Part shown: positions 18,082 to 26,259 of the stretch, piece by piece
How positions within the stretch are numbered: position 1 is the stretch's first letter
Layout of the letters: each line of letters starts with the position of its first letter
Assembly (NCBI RefSeq): GCF_009708005.2
Contig: NZ_CP052757.1
Location: 4,464,001-4,528,000 of the forward strand
DNA: 64,000 bases
Direction: 5' to 3'
DNA from: Cellulosimicrobium protaetiae
GTDB taxonomy: Bacteria; Actinomycetota; Actinomycetes; Actinomycetales; Cellulomonadaceae
The notes under the pieces: model-generated
Told to the model about the DNA's origin: nothing
The model's database searches: none
Seen by the model: only the letters and a program-made list of their open reading frames with translations
Program-made: the position numbers and the translations under genes

Positions 18082-18111
18082 AACCTATGCGGGAGCCCCG
18101 GCGTTTGTCAA
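18082..18111 (-). promoter_or_regulatory. Promoter of the GH92 gene
   Basis: Minus strand: a perfect TTGACA (18111-18106), an 18-bp spacer, and TAGGTT (18087-18082). Transcription would start near 18075, so both operator elements lie downstream of the start and could block elongation or open complex formation. Confidence 0.75.
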
Positions 18112-18127
18112 CGCGCCCGGGCTCCCG
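18090..18127 (-). terminator. Terminator of the lacI-type gene, overlapping the GH92 promoter
   Basis: CGGGAGCCCCGGCG (18090-18103) pairs with 18114-18127 with one mismatch around a 10-base loop. It starts 11 bases after the stop codon at 18138. Its loop contains the GH92 -35 hexamer, so terminator and promoter share sequence. Confidence 0.75.
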
Positions 18128-18137
18128 ACCGGTACGC

Positions 18138-19265
18138 CTACGCCGCACCGGGGCCGGGGACCTCCCCCGTGCCCCGGACGACGAGCCGCGTCGGCACCAC
18201 GACGAGGCGCGGCGCGAGCTCCGGGTTCTCTGCGCGCGAGACCGCCAGTGCGGCCGCCTGCCGCCCCATCTCCACCACGTCGTACCCGACGACGGTCACG
18301 TGCAGGAGGTCCGCGAGCTCGAAGTCGTCGAAGCCCACGAGCGCGACGTCGGCCGGCTCGCCCGCGGACGCCCGGTCCCGCAGCGCGTGGAGCGCGCCGA
18401 CCGTGATCTTGTTGTTCGCCGTGACGAGCGCCGTCGGGGGCTCGGGCAGCGCCAGGAGCTCTGCCACGAACGCGCGCGCGAGATCCGCGTCATGGGCGCC
18501 GTCGCGCACGTACCGCGACGGGTCGTCGACCCCCGCGCCGCGCAACGTCGCGACGAACTCGTCGCGACGCTCCTGGAACGTCCACAGGCGCGAGACGTCA
18601 CCGACGAGCGCGATCCGCCGGTGCCCGTGCGCGAGCAGGTGCGTCACGGCGTCGCGCACCCCGCCGCGGTTGTCGATGACCACCGTGTCGGCGTCGACCC
18701 CGCGGGCGGGCCGGTCGATGAACACGACCGGCAGCCCGTCGTCGAGCTCGCGGCGCAGCGACGAGTGGTCGGTCGACGTGGGCGTCACGACGAGCGCGCC
18801 GACGCGCCGCTCGACGAGCGCCTCCGTCAGCGACCGCTCGCGCTCGGGCTCCTCGTCGGAGCTCGTCGTGATGAGCTGGAGCCCGTGGTGGCGCAGCTCG
18901 CGCTCGATCCCGCTCGCGAGCGCCGAGTAGAACGGGTTGGCGAGGTCGCCGGTGACGAACCCGACGAGCCGTGACGACCCGCCGCGCGCGAGGTCGGCCG
19001 CCACCGCGTTGCGGCGGAAGCCGAGCCGCTGGGCGGCCTCCTGGACCTTGGCGCGCGTCTGCGGCGCCACGTTCGGCTCGTCGTTGAGCACGCGCGACGC
19101 CGTCTTGAGACTGACGCCCGCGACCTCCGCGACGGCCGCCAGCGTCGGCCGGCGTCCTCCTCGACCGGCGTGCACGCGCGTCGTCGTGTCGCTCGTCGCA
19201 CCCTCTGTCGTCACCGGGGCACCGCCCGGCGGGAGGGTCCCCGCGCTCTCCCCCTGCACCACCAT
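18138..19265 (-). CDS. LacI-family transcriptional regulator
   Basis: A 375-residue repressor-type protein. The helix-turn-helix (PTLAAVAEVAGVSLKTASRVLN, residues 40-60) and hinge are followed by a periplasmic-binding-like effector domain (LVGFVTGDLANPFYSALASG; ALVVTPTSTDHSSL; VGFDDFELADLLHVTVVGYD). About 38 extra residues precede the HTH; a later start is possible, but GGGAGG stands eight bases before the ATG at 19265. The gene begins three bases after the permease stop codon, so it is the last gene of the ROK/ABC operon. It is the most likely protein to bind the TGACAGCGCTGTCA-type sites nearby (inference). Confidence 0.93.
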   Translation of the reverse strand: MVVQGESAGTLPPGGAPVTTEGATSDTTTRVHAGRGGRRPTLAAVAEVAGVSLKTASRVLNDEPNVAPQTRAKVQEAAQRLGFRRNAVAADLARGGSSRLVGFVTGDLANPFYSALASGIERELRHHGLQLITTSSDEEPERERSLTEALVERRVGALVVTPTSTDHSSLRRELDDGLPVVFIDRPARGVDADTVVIDNRGGVRDAVTHLLAHGHRRIALVGDVSRLWTFQERRDEFVATLRGAGVDDPSRYVRDGAHDADLARAFVAELLALPEPPTALVTANNKITVGALHALRDRASAGEPADVALVGFDDFELADLLHVTVVGYDVVEMGRQAAALAVSRAENPELAPRLVVVPTRLVVRGTGEVPGPGAA

Positions 19266-19268
19266 CGT

Positions 19269-20480
19269 TCAGACCTCCCGTCGGCCACGGATCAGCATGT
19301 CGACGACGATAGCGAGCAGGAGCACCGCTCCGGTCACGATGTAGCGCGTCGCCGTGTCGAGATTCAGCAGCGTGAGCCCGTTCGCGATCGACTGGATGAC
19401 CAGCACGCCGAGCAGCGCGGACCACGCGCTGCCGCGCCCGCCGAAGAGGCTGGTCCCGCCGATGACCGCCGCGGCGATCGCGGTGAGGTAGGTGTCGGCC
19501 GCGCCCGTGCCCTGGTTCGCGGCGGCGAGGCGCCCGGCCGCGAGGATGCCGCCGAGCGCGGCGAACGTGGAGCAGGCGACGAAGCACGAGACGACGGTCC
19601 GCCGCACCGCGACGCCCGCGAGGAGCGCGGAGCGGCGGTTCCCGCCGACGGCGCGGACCGACCTGCCCCACCGCGTGCGCCGCAGCAGGACGTCGACGAC
19701 GACCACCAGCGCGACGAAGAGCACGACCGTGTAGCCGATCCCGCGCGCGGTCCCCAGGTACGCGACCGTGCCGACGAGGACCGCGGCGAGGATCGCGGTG
19801 CGGACCGCGATCCGGCCCAGGCCGGGGCTCGGCAGCTCCGCGCGCACGCGGCGCAGGTGGTCGGCGACGCGCAGCCCGGCGTACCCGACGACGACCACGA
19901 CGACGACGCCCCAGGCGACCGGGGCCGGCAGGAACCCCTGCTGCACGGTCCGCACGAGCCAGGACTCGAACGGGATGTTGATCGAGCCCTTGGGCCCGAG
20001 CACCCGGAGCTGCACGCCCGCGAGGACGAGCAGGCCGGCCAGCGTGAAGACGAACGACGCGAGCCCGAGGCGCGTCGACAGCAGCCCGTAGCCGAGCCCG
20101 ACCACGACCCCTACCGCGAGCGCCGCGAGGATCGCGAGCCCGACCGGCCAGTCGAGGTTGACGGTACCGACCGCGAGCACCGCTGCGGCGAGCCCGCTCA
20201 CGGAGCCGACCGACAGGTCGATCTGCCCGACGAGCAGCACGAGCACGACCCCGAGCGCGATGATCCCCGTGGGGGCGCTCTGGAGCGTGAGGTTGACGAG
20301 GTTCTCCGCCGAGAGGAAGGCCGGGTTGATCGCGCCGAGCACGACCCAGATGAGCAGGAGCGCGCCGACGATCGGGAGCATGCCGAGGTGCGCGCCGCGG
20401 AGCTGCTGGACGACGCTCCCGGACAGCGCGCCGTGCGCCGGGCGGTCGAGGGCACCCGGGGTGCGGCCGGGGACGCTCAT
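19269..20480 (-). CDS. Sugar ABC transporter permease (XylH/RbsC type)
   Basis: A 403-residue membrane protein with about ten helices, of the BPD_transp_2 family used by pentose and hexose importers. Hallmarks are LVGQIDLSVGSVSGLAA near residue 90 and AAAVIGGTSLFGGRGSAWSALLGVLVI near residue 340. The start overlaps the ATPase stop by four bases. It forms an importer with the ATPase and binding protein upstream. The sequence does not reveal the sugar. Confidence 0.93.
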   Translation of the reverse strand: MSVPGRTPGALDRPAHGALSGSVVQQLRGAHLGMLPIVGALLLIWVVLGAINPAFLSAENLVNLTLQSAPTGIIALGVVLVLLVGQIDLSVGSVSGLAAAVLAVGTVNLDWPVGLAILAALAVGVVVGLGYGLLSTRLGLASFVFTLAGLLVLAGVQLRVLGPKGSINIPFESWLVRTVQQGFLPAPVAWGVVVVVVVGYAGLRVADHLRRVRAELPSPGLGRIAVRTAILAAVLVGTVAYLGTARGIGYTVVLFVALVVVVDVLLRRTRWGRSVRAVGGNRRSALLAGVAVRRTVVSCFVACSTFAALGGILAAGRLAAANQGTGAADTYLTAIAAAVIGGTSLFGGRGSAWSALLGVLVIQSIANGLTLLNLDTATRYIVTGAVLLLAIVVDMLIRGRREV

Positions 20481-21289
20481 CGGTGCACCGCCCCGGTGCC
20501 GCCGGAGCGCCGCTCGTGCCCCGGGTCGGTGGACGTCCGCGCCGTGCCGCCCGGCCGGACGGGCCGGACGGCTCCGGTCATCGCGGCGAGCAGGTCCTCG
20601 TAGGACGTGTCGCCCGCGAACTCGCCGTGCACGCGACCGAGGCGCAGCACGAGGATCCGGTCGGCGACGGCCTGGAGGTCGCCCGCCTGGTGGCTGATGA
20701 GCACGACGGCGTGGCCGCGCTCGCGCAGCTTCTCGATGAGGTTGAGCACCTCGGCGGTCTGCCGGACGCCGAGTGCCGCCGTCGGCTCGTCGAGGACGAG
20801 CACGCGCGGTGCGCCGAGCAGGGCCCGCGCGACGGCGACGACCTGGCGCTGCCCCCCGGACAGCGTGCGCACCGGCTCGCGCACCGACGGGACGGTCGCC
20901 GCGAGCTGGTCGAGCAGCCCCCAGGCCTCGCGCTCCATCGCGATCTCGTCGAGGAACGGGCCGCGCAGGGTCTCCTGACCGAGGAACACGTTCTCGACGA
21001 CGTCGAGGTCGTCGACCAGCGCGAGCTGCTGGAACACCGCCGCGATCCCGTGCGCGCGCGCCGTCGCGGGCGAGTCGAGGACGACGGGCGCCCCGTCGAG
21101 CAGGACCTCGCCCGCGTCCGGCCGGTACGCCCCGGCGACGACGCCCGCGAGCGTGGACTTGCCGGCTCCGTTGTCGCCCACCACGGCGAGCACCTCGTGC
21201 TCGCGCACCTCGACGTCGACGTCGACGAGCGCACGGACTCCGCCGAAGCTCTTGGAGATCCCACGCAGGGACAGGACGGGGGCGCTCAC
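20477..21289 (-). CDS. Sugar ABC transporter ATPase, single domain (FrcA/XylG type)
   Basis: A 270-residue ATPase with Walker A GDNGAGKST (about residue 40), Q-loop FQQLALVDDL, signature LSGGQRQVVAVARALL, Walker B VLVLDEPTAALG and H-loop LISHQAGDL. XylG and RbsA are normally about 500 residues with two ATPase domains; this one has a single complete domain, as in FrcA-type systems, and probably works as a homodimer. The last 25 residues are polar. The GTG start overlaps the binding-protein stop by four bases. Confidence 0.93.
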   Translation of the reverse strand: MSAPVLSLRGISKSFGGVRALVDVDVEVREHEVLAVVGDNGAGKSTLAGVVAGAYRPDAGEVLLDGAPVVLDSPATARAHGIAAVFQQLALVDDLDVVENVFLGQETLRGPFLDEIAMEREAWGLLDQLAATVPSVREPVRTLSGGQRQVVAVARALLGAPRVLVLDEPTAALGVRQTAEVLNLIEKLRERGHAVVLISHQAGDLQAVADRILVLRLGRVHGEFAGDTSYEDLLAAMTGAVRPVRPGGTARTSTDPGHERRSGGTGAVHR

Positions 21290-22419
21290 GGGGTCGCCTC
21301 CAGGAGCCCGGCCTCGACGCACGCGTCGACGTAGTACCGCGTGCAGATCTCGTCGACGGTGTAGACGCCGCCATCGACGATGACGCGCTGCACGTCGTCC
21401 ACCCCGACGGCTCGCGGTGCGAGGAGCAGGCTCGGGACGCCGTCGATGCTCGCGGTCGCGCGCGGGTCCTCGCCGCGCAGGACGCGCACGGCGAGCTCGG
21501 CGGCGGTGCGCGCCTGCTGGGCGGTCGCCTTGTAGACGGTCATGTACTGGTCGCCGGAGACGACTCGCTGGACCGCCGCCAGCTCGCCGTCCTGCCCGGT
21601 GGTGGGCGGGACGGGGTCGAGGCCCGCGGCCTTCATCGCGGCGATCGCCCCACCGGCGATGCCGTCGCTCGCGGCGAACACGCCGTCGACGCGACCGGGG
21701 TACTGCGTGAGCTGGCCCTCGACCCACTCGGTCGCCTTGTCGGGGCTCCAGTCGGGTGTGTCGTACTCGGCGAGCACGTCGATGTCCTCTCCGTCGAGCG
21801 CGCGGTGGACGCCGGCAGCGAGCTCCGCGGCGTTCGGGTCCGTGGGCGAGCCCTGCACGAGCAGGACGCCCGGCCGCCGGCCCTGCCCCGGCGGGTCCTG
21901 CTCCGCGCGGTCGAGGACCGCGGCGACGAGCGCCTCCCCCATGAGGTACCCGATGAGCTCGTTGTCGAACGAGACGTAGTAGTTCGCGCCGTCGACGAAG
22001 CGATCGTAGGCGATCACGGGGACCCCGAGGCGCTGCGCCTCGGCGACGATGCTCACGGCGGCCACCGCGTCGACGGCGTCGAGGACGAGGACGTCGGCCC
22101 CGCGCGCGAGCATCGACTCGGCCTGCTGCTGCTGGTTGGCGGCGTCCTGCGCGGCGTTGGCGTACAGGACCTCGCACGTGGGGCAGCGCCGCTCGACGAC
22201 GCCGACGAACGTCGGCCGGTCGGTGGTCTCGTAGCGCGCGGTCTTCGCCTCGGGCAGGAGGAGCCCGATGGTCCCCTCCGAGGGGCCGGCCGGCTCCTCG
22301 GGCGCCGCGCACCCGGCGAGCGCGAGGAGGACGACGACGGCGGCGGCCAGCGCGGTCGTGACGGCGCCGCGGGCCCGACGGCGGGTCTCGCCCGCCCGCG
22401 CCGTGGTCGCCCCGGTCAC
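21286..22419 (-). CDS. Sugar-binding lipoprotein of the XylF type
   Basis: A 377-residue lipoprotein. The N terminus is arginine-rich, then hydrophobic, ending in the lipobox LALAGC. The mature part is a type-I periplasmic binding fold with VLDAVDAVAAVSIVAEAQRLGVPVIAYDRFV, the hinge pattern of XylF-like proteins. It ends DEICTRYYVDACVEAGLL. The start is GTG at 22419, overlapping the ROK stop codon (GTGA). It delivers a monosaccharide, by family xylose or a similar aldose, to the permease and ATPase downstream. Given the locus, mannose or another released sugar is possible. Confidence 0.92.
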   Translation of the reverse strand: MTGATTARAGETRRRARGAVTTALAAAVVVLLALAGCAAPEEPAGPSEGTIGLLLPEAKTARYETTDRPTFVGVVERRCPTCEVLYANAAQDAANQQQQAESMLARGADVLVLDAVDAVAAVSIVAEAQRLGVPVIAYDRFVDGANYYVSFDNELIGYLMGEALVAAVLDRAEQDPPGQGRRPGVLLVQGSPTDPNAAELAAGVHRALDGEDIDVLAEYDTPDWSPDKATEWVEGQLTQYPGRVDGVFAASDGIAGGAIAAMKAAGLDPVPPTTGQDGELAAVQRVVSGDQYMTVYKATAQQARTAAELAVRVLRGEDPRATASIDGVPSLLLAPRAVGVDDVQRVIVDGGVYTVDEICTRYYVDACVEAGLLEATP

Positions 22420-23600
22420 GCGCTCACCCCCAGCGACCCGCTGACGCGTGCGAGGTCGAGCGCGACGGCGAGGGCCCCGCGCACCTCGGCGGCGGAGCCG
22501 AGCTCGGACGCGACGACCTGCACGGGCCCGGCGGTGCTGGGCACGGTGCGCTGCTCGAGCGCCGTGCGCAGCGGGCCGAGCAGGGCCTCGCCCGCCTCGG
22601 CGAGCTGCCCGCCGACGACGACGATCTCGGGGTCGACGAGGTTGCACAGGTTGGCGGCGGCGACGCCGAGGTGCTGGCCGGCGTCGAACAGGACGCGGCG
22701 GCACCCGGGGTCGCCCTCCTGCGCCCGCGCGATGACGTCGCGCAGGGTGAGGGGCCCCCGGCTCTCGGAGAGCATGGACAGCAGGACGCCGGCGCCGACG
22801 TACATCTCCAGGCAGCCACGGTTGCCGCACCGGCACACCGGGCCGTTCTCGTCGATGGTGACGTGCCCGATCTCGCCCGCGACGCCCGCGCGCCCGTGCA
22901 CGACCCGGCCGCCGAGGACGAGCCCGCCGCCCACGCCGTGGGACACCCGCAGGTAGGCGACGGCGTCGTGCCCGACGGCGGCCCCGAACCGGGTCTCGGC
23001 GAGCGCGCCGAGGTTGGCGTCGTTGTCCACGGTCACGGGGGCGCCGAGCTCGGCCTCCAGCACCTCGGGCACGACGACGCCGTCCCAGCCGCGCATCATC
23101 CCGACGGTCGCGATACGGCCCGCGCGCACGTCCACGGGGGCGGGGACGCCGACGCCGACGGCGAGCAGCTCGTCGGGGGCGGCGTCCACGGACGCGACCA
23201 TCTCCCCCACGAGGAGGGCAGCCCGCTGCAGCCCCGTGTCGGCCCGGTGGTCGGGCGCGAGGGGCATGCGCTGGTCGGCGAGCACACGCATGGACGCGTC
23301 GGCGAGGGCGACGCGCATCGAGCGGGTCCCGAAGTGGACGCCCGCGACGAGACCGAGGTTGCGCGCGAGCGTGACCTGGAGCGCGCGGCGGCCGCTACGC
23401 GTGGACGGCGAGGTGTGCAGGACGCCCGCGCCGGTGAGCTCCTTGACGATGTTGGAGACGGTGGCCGGGGACAGCCCGGTGACGCCGGCCAGCTCGATCT
23501 GCGTGAGGGAGCCACGCTGCTGGACGGCGCTCACGATCCGGGCTCGGTTGGCCTCACGCAGTGAAGTCTGCGAGCCCGGGGTCACCCGGTCAGCGCGCAC
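22416..23600 (-). CDS. ROK-family transcriptional regulator (XylR/NagC type)
   Basis: A 394-residue protein. An N-terminal winged HTH (LREANRARIVSAVQQRGSLTQ, TGLSPATVSNIVKELTGAG) is joined to a ROK sugar-kinase-like domain. That domain has the DxGxT-like strand (GVHFGTRSMRVAL), the EIGHVTIDENG motif and the zinc-binding CRCGNRGCLE. It heads the binding protein-ATPase-permease-lacI operon. The start is a GTG seven bases after TATCCT with no Shine-Dalgarno, so the mRNA is probably leaderless. The operon therefore carries two regulators from different families, one at each end. Confidence 0.93.
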   Translation of the reverse strand: MRADRVTPGSQTSLREANRARIVSAVQQRGSLTQIELAGVTGLSPATVSNIVKELTGAGVLHTSPSTRSGRRALQVTLARNLGLVAGVHFGTRSMRVALADASMRVLADQRMPLAPDHRADTGLQRAALLVGEMVASVDAAPDELLAVGVGVPAPVDVRAGRIATVGMMRGWDGVVVPEVLEAELGAPVTVDNDANLGALAETRFGAAVGHDAVAYLRVSHGVGGGLVLGGRVVHGRAGVAGEIGHVTIDENGPVCRCGNRGCLEMYVGAGVLLSMLSESRGPLTLRDVIARAQEGDPGCRRVLFDAGQHLGVAAANLCNLVDPEIVVVGGQLAEAGEALLGPLRTALEQRTVPSTAGPVQVVASELGSAAEVRGALAVALDLARVSGSLGVSA

Positions 23601-23607
23601 GCAGGTC

Positions 23608-23613
23608 AGGATA
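23608..23613 (-). promoter_or_regulatory. -10 element of the leaderless ROK operon
   Basis: TATCCT on the minus strand, seven bases before the GTG start at 23600. The operator at 23683-23696 lies about 75 bp upstream of this element. Confidence 0.55.
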
Positions 23614-23682
23614 CCGCCGGGGCGCCCCCGTCCAGGTGGGACGCCCCGGGTCGTGGACCGCGAGCCGATCTCCGGACGAACT

Positions 23683-23696
23683 GGACAGCGCTGTCA
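23683..23696. promoter_or_regulatory. Operator palindrome between the two divergent transporter operons
   Basis: GGACAGCGCTGTCA: the 12-bp core GACAGCGCTGTC is identical to the sites at 18011 and 31178, and the outermost base pair differs. It lies in the 303-bp gap between the ROK operon (leftward) and the second sugar ABC operon (rightward), so it could control either or both. Confidence 0.8.
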
Positions 23697-23780
23697 CGCT
23701 GGGCGACACTCGACGGAACCCCAGGTTGCATCCAGGACATGATGCGAAGATCACGATTCAGCGTCGCTTGCGTTCATTTC

Positions 23781-23809
23781 TTGACATCAAGCGCGCCGAG
23801 ACGTTGTAT
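23781..23809 (+). promoter_or_regulatory. Promoter of the second sugar ABC operon
   Basis: TTGACA (23781-23786), a 17-bp spacer, and TTGTAT (23804-23809). Transcription would start near 23816, about 88 bases before the binding-protein start. The -35 lies between CGCTTG (23765-23770) and CAAGCG, a spaced inverted repeat that could be a second regulator site. Confidence 0.65.
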
Positions 23810-23903
23810 GGGCAGCGGGTTCGAGGGCGCGCCGGTGCGCCCGGCCGGTGCGACGTGGTCGTCCCCGGTCCCCCACGACCGAAGAAGGCGTAGGGAAATC
23901 ACG

Positions 23904-25202
23904 ATGCGAATCGATCGCAGGACGAGCGCGACGGTGGCGACTGCCGCCCTCGTGGGTCTCGCACTCGCCGCGTGCAGCGGCGGTGGTTCCGGTGACGGGG
24001 GCACCGGTGACGGCGGTGCATCCGGGGGCGGCGACGAGGTCGAGGTCTTCACCTGGTGGGCTGCCGGCTCCGAGAAGGCGGGTCTCGACGCGCTGGTCGG
24101 CGTGTTCGACGAGCAGCACCCCGACGTGGAGTTCATCAACGGCGCGGTGGCCGGCGGCGCCGGCTCCGCCGCGAAGGACCTCCTCCAGTCGCGCCTCCAG
24201 GCGCAGGACCCGCCGGACACGTTCCAGGCGCACGCCGGAGCGGAGCTCCAGGACTACATCGACGCCGCCCAGATCGAGGACGTGTCGTCGCTGTACGACG
24301 AGTTCGGTCTCAACGACGTCTTCCCGGCCGACCTCGTCGACCGGGTCACGGCCGAGGACGGGGCGATCTACTCCATCCCGTCCAACATCCACCGCGCGAA
24401 CGTCGTGTGGGCCAACCCGACGGTCCTCGAGGCCAACGGCATCGACCCGGCGGCCGAGTACGCCGACCTCGACGCCTGGATGGCGGACCTCGACAAGCTC
24501 CAGGCCGCCGGCGTCACGCCGCTGTCCGTCGCGACCACGTGGACCCAGGTCCACCTGCTCGAGACCGTGCTCCTCGCCGACCTCGGCCCGGAGGCGTACA
24601 ACGGCCTGTGGGACGGCTCGACCGACTGGTCGGGCGCCGAGGTGACCGCGGCCCTCGAGGACTTCGAGAAGCTCATGGGCTACACCAACACGGACCGTGA
24701 CGGGCTCGACTGGCCCGAGGCGACCCAGATGGTGATCGACGGCACCGCCGCGTTCAACGTCATGGGCGACTGGGCCGTCGCGGCGTTCGAGGAGCAGGGC
24801 AAGACGCTCGGCACCGACTTCACCGCCACCCCCGTGCCGGGCACCGACGGCGTGTTCGACTTCCTCGCCGACTCGTTCACCCTGCCGGTGGGCGCGCCGC
24901 ACCCCGACGGCGCGAAGGCGTGGCTCGAGACCGTCGGCTCGCTCGAGGGCCAGGTCGCGTTCAACAAGGCCAAGGGTTCGATCCCGGCCCGCACCGACGC
25001 CGACCCCTCGGAGTTCTCCGAGTACCAGCAGACCGCGATCGAGTCGTTCGGCCAGGACACCATCGTGTCCTCGCTCGCGCACGGTGCCGCCGCGCCCGTC
25101 GCGACGCTCAACGCGATCTCCGACGCGACGAGCAAGTTCACGTCCGGCGGCTCCGACCTCGCGACCTTCCAGTCCGAGCTCGTGACCGCCACCGAGGGCT
25201 GA
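23904..25202 (+). CDS. Sugar-binding lipoprotein of a CUT1 ABC importer
   Basis: A 432-residue lipoprotein with lipobox LALAAC followed by a Gly/Ser linker. The mature sequence is a family-1 solute-binding protein: VFTWWAAGSEKAGLDALVGVF at the N terminus, DGTAAFNVMGDWAVAAFEEQG near 290, and ALVETVGSLEGQ-like elements later. Its resemblance to glucose/mannose-binding proteins (GtsA-like) is an impression, not a proof. The ATG at 23904 follows AGGGAAA. It begins the rightward operon with two permeases and is followed by a hairpin that may set its higher expression. Confidence 0.92.
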   Translation: MRIDRRTSATVATAALVGLALAACSGGGSGDGGTGDGGASGGGDEVEVFTWWAAGSEKAGLDALVGVFDEQHPDVEFINGAVAGGAGSAAKDLLQSRLQAQDPPDTFQAHAGAELQDYIDAAQIEDVSSLYDEFGLNDVFPADLVDRVTAEDGAIYSIPSNIHRANVVWANPTVLEANGIDPAAEYADLDAWMADLDKLQAAGVTPLSVATTWTQVHLLETVLLADLGPEAYNGLWDGSTDWSGAEVTAALEDFEKLMGYTNTDRDGLDWPEATQMVIDGTAAFNVMGDWAVAAFEEQGKTLGTDFTATPVPGTDGVFDFLADSFTLPVGAPHPDGAKAWLETVGSLEGQVAFNKAKGSIPARTDADPSEFSEYQQTAIESFGQDTIVSSLAHGAAAPVATLNAISDATSKFTSGGSDLATFQSELVTATEG

Positions 25203-25218
25203 GACCGGTCCACCGGAA

Positions 25219-25254
25219 CCGCCGCGCGTCGTCACTCCCGACGGCGCGCGGCGG
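25219..25254 (+). terminator. Intercistronic hairpin after the binding-protein gene
   Basis: CCGCCGCGCGTCG (25219-25231) pairs with 25242-25254 (one G-U pair) around a 10-base loop. It lies in the 154-bp gap between binding protein and permease. Such hairpins often protect binding-protein mRNA or cause partial termination. Confidence 0.65.
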
Positions 25255-25356
25255 CCCCGCGCGACCGGACCCCTCCCCGGGACCCTGCACCCGTCGCCTG
25301 CCGTCGCCCGCGTTCGGCCGCCGCGTCCCACGCCCCCACGACCGGGAAGACCCACC

Positions 25357-26259
25357 ATGCTCAAGTCACTGCGGCGAGCCGGCCCCGCGCTCCTGATGCT
25401 CGCTCCCTCGCTGATCCTCGTCGGCGTGTTCGTGTACGGCCTCATCGGCGCGAACTTCCAGACGTCGATCACGGACAACCACACCGCCGCGCAGGCCACG
25501 GGCCAGAAGCCGTCGGTCGTGGTCTGGTTCGAGAACTACACCTCCCTGCTCGGCAGCGAGGCCTTCCAGCACTCGCTCAAGAACCTCGTCCTCTACACCG
25601 TCGTGTTCCTCGCCGGCACGCTCGTCATGGGCTTCCTGTGGGCGTGGATGATGGACAAGCCCGTCAAGGGCGAGGGGTTCTTCCGCTCCGTCTACCTGTT
25701 CCCGTTCGCCGTGTCGTTCGTCGCCTCCGGCGTCGTGTGGCGCTGGCTCCTCAACTCGAACCAGGACGAGCAGGCGAGCGGCCTCAACCGGCTGTTCCAG
25801 ATCATCGGGCTCGACTTCCTGCAGAACAACTGGTGGAACAACGTCACGTGGGGCATCACGGCCATCGCGATCCCCGCGATCTGGCAGCTCTCCGGCTACG
25901 TCATGGCGCTCTTCCTCGCCGGGTTCCGCGGCATCCCGGACGAGCTGCGCGAGGCCGCCCGCATGGACGGCGCGAGCGAGTGGAAGCTCTACCGGCACGT
26001 GCTCTTCCCGCAGCTGTCGCCGGTCGCGCTCTCGGCGCTCATCATCATCGGCCACATGTCGCTCAAGTCGTTCGACCTCATCATGTCGATCTCGAAGCCG
26101 GCGAACTACCAGACCAAGGTGCCCGCCGTCGACATGTACGTCTTCAAGTCGAGCTTCGACTACGCCAACGCGGCGGCGGTCGGCTCGATCCTGCTGATCA
26201 TCGTGGCCGTCGTCATCGTGCCCTACCTGATCCGCACCAACCGTCAGGAGAAGCGATGA
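25357..26259 (+). CDS. Sugar ABC transporter permease 1 (CUT1)
   Basis: A 300-residue permease with six membrane segments. The cytoplasmic EAA loop reads EAARMDGASEWKLYRHVLFP (about residues 205-224), which docks the shared ATPase. The stretch FRSVYLFPFAVSFVASGVVW is close in style to the glucose/mannose transporter branch. No ATPase gene is linked, as is usual for CUT1 systems, which share an MsiK-like ATPase encoded elsewhere. The next gene starts inside its stop codon (ATGA). Confidence 0.94.
   Translation: MLKSLRRAGPALLMLAPSLILVGVFVYGLIGANFQTSITDNHTAAQATGQKPSVVVWFENYTSLLGSEAFQHSLKNLVLYTVVFLAGTLVMGFLWAWMMDKPVKGEGFFRSVYLFPFAVSFVASGVVWRWLLNSNQDEQASGLNRLFQIIGLDFLQNNWWNNVTWGITAIAIPAIWQLSGYVMALFLAGFRGIPDELREAARMDGASEWKLYRHVLFPQLSPVALSALIIIGHMSLKSFDLIMSISKPANYQTKVPAVDMYVFKSSFDYANAAAVGSILLIIVAVVIVPYLIRTNRQEKR

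Noticed and set aside
18106-18111. TTGACA as part of an operator rather than a promoter
   Set aside because: A TAGGTT hexamer at an 18-bp spacing, followed by the operators and the GH92 gene, makes a promoter role more likely.
21286-23600. The XylF/ROK genes as a xylose-specific operon
   Set aside because: Family resemblance to XylF and XylR is clear, but no xylose isomerase or xylulokinase gene is nearby and the operator links it to the mannosidase locus. The sugar is left open.
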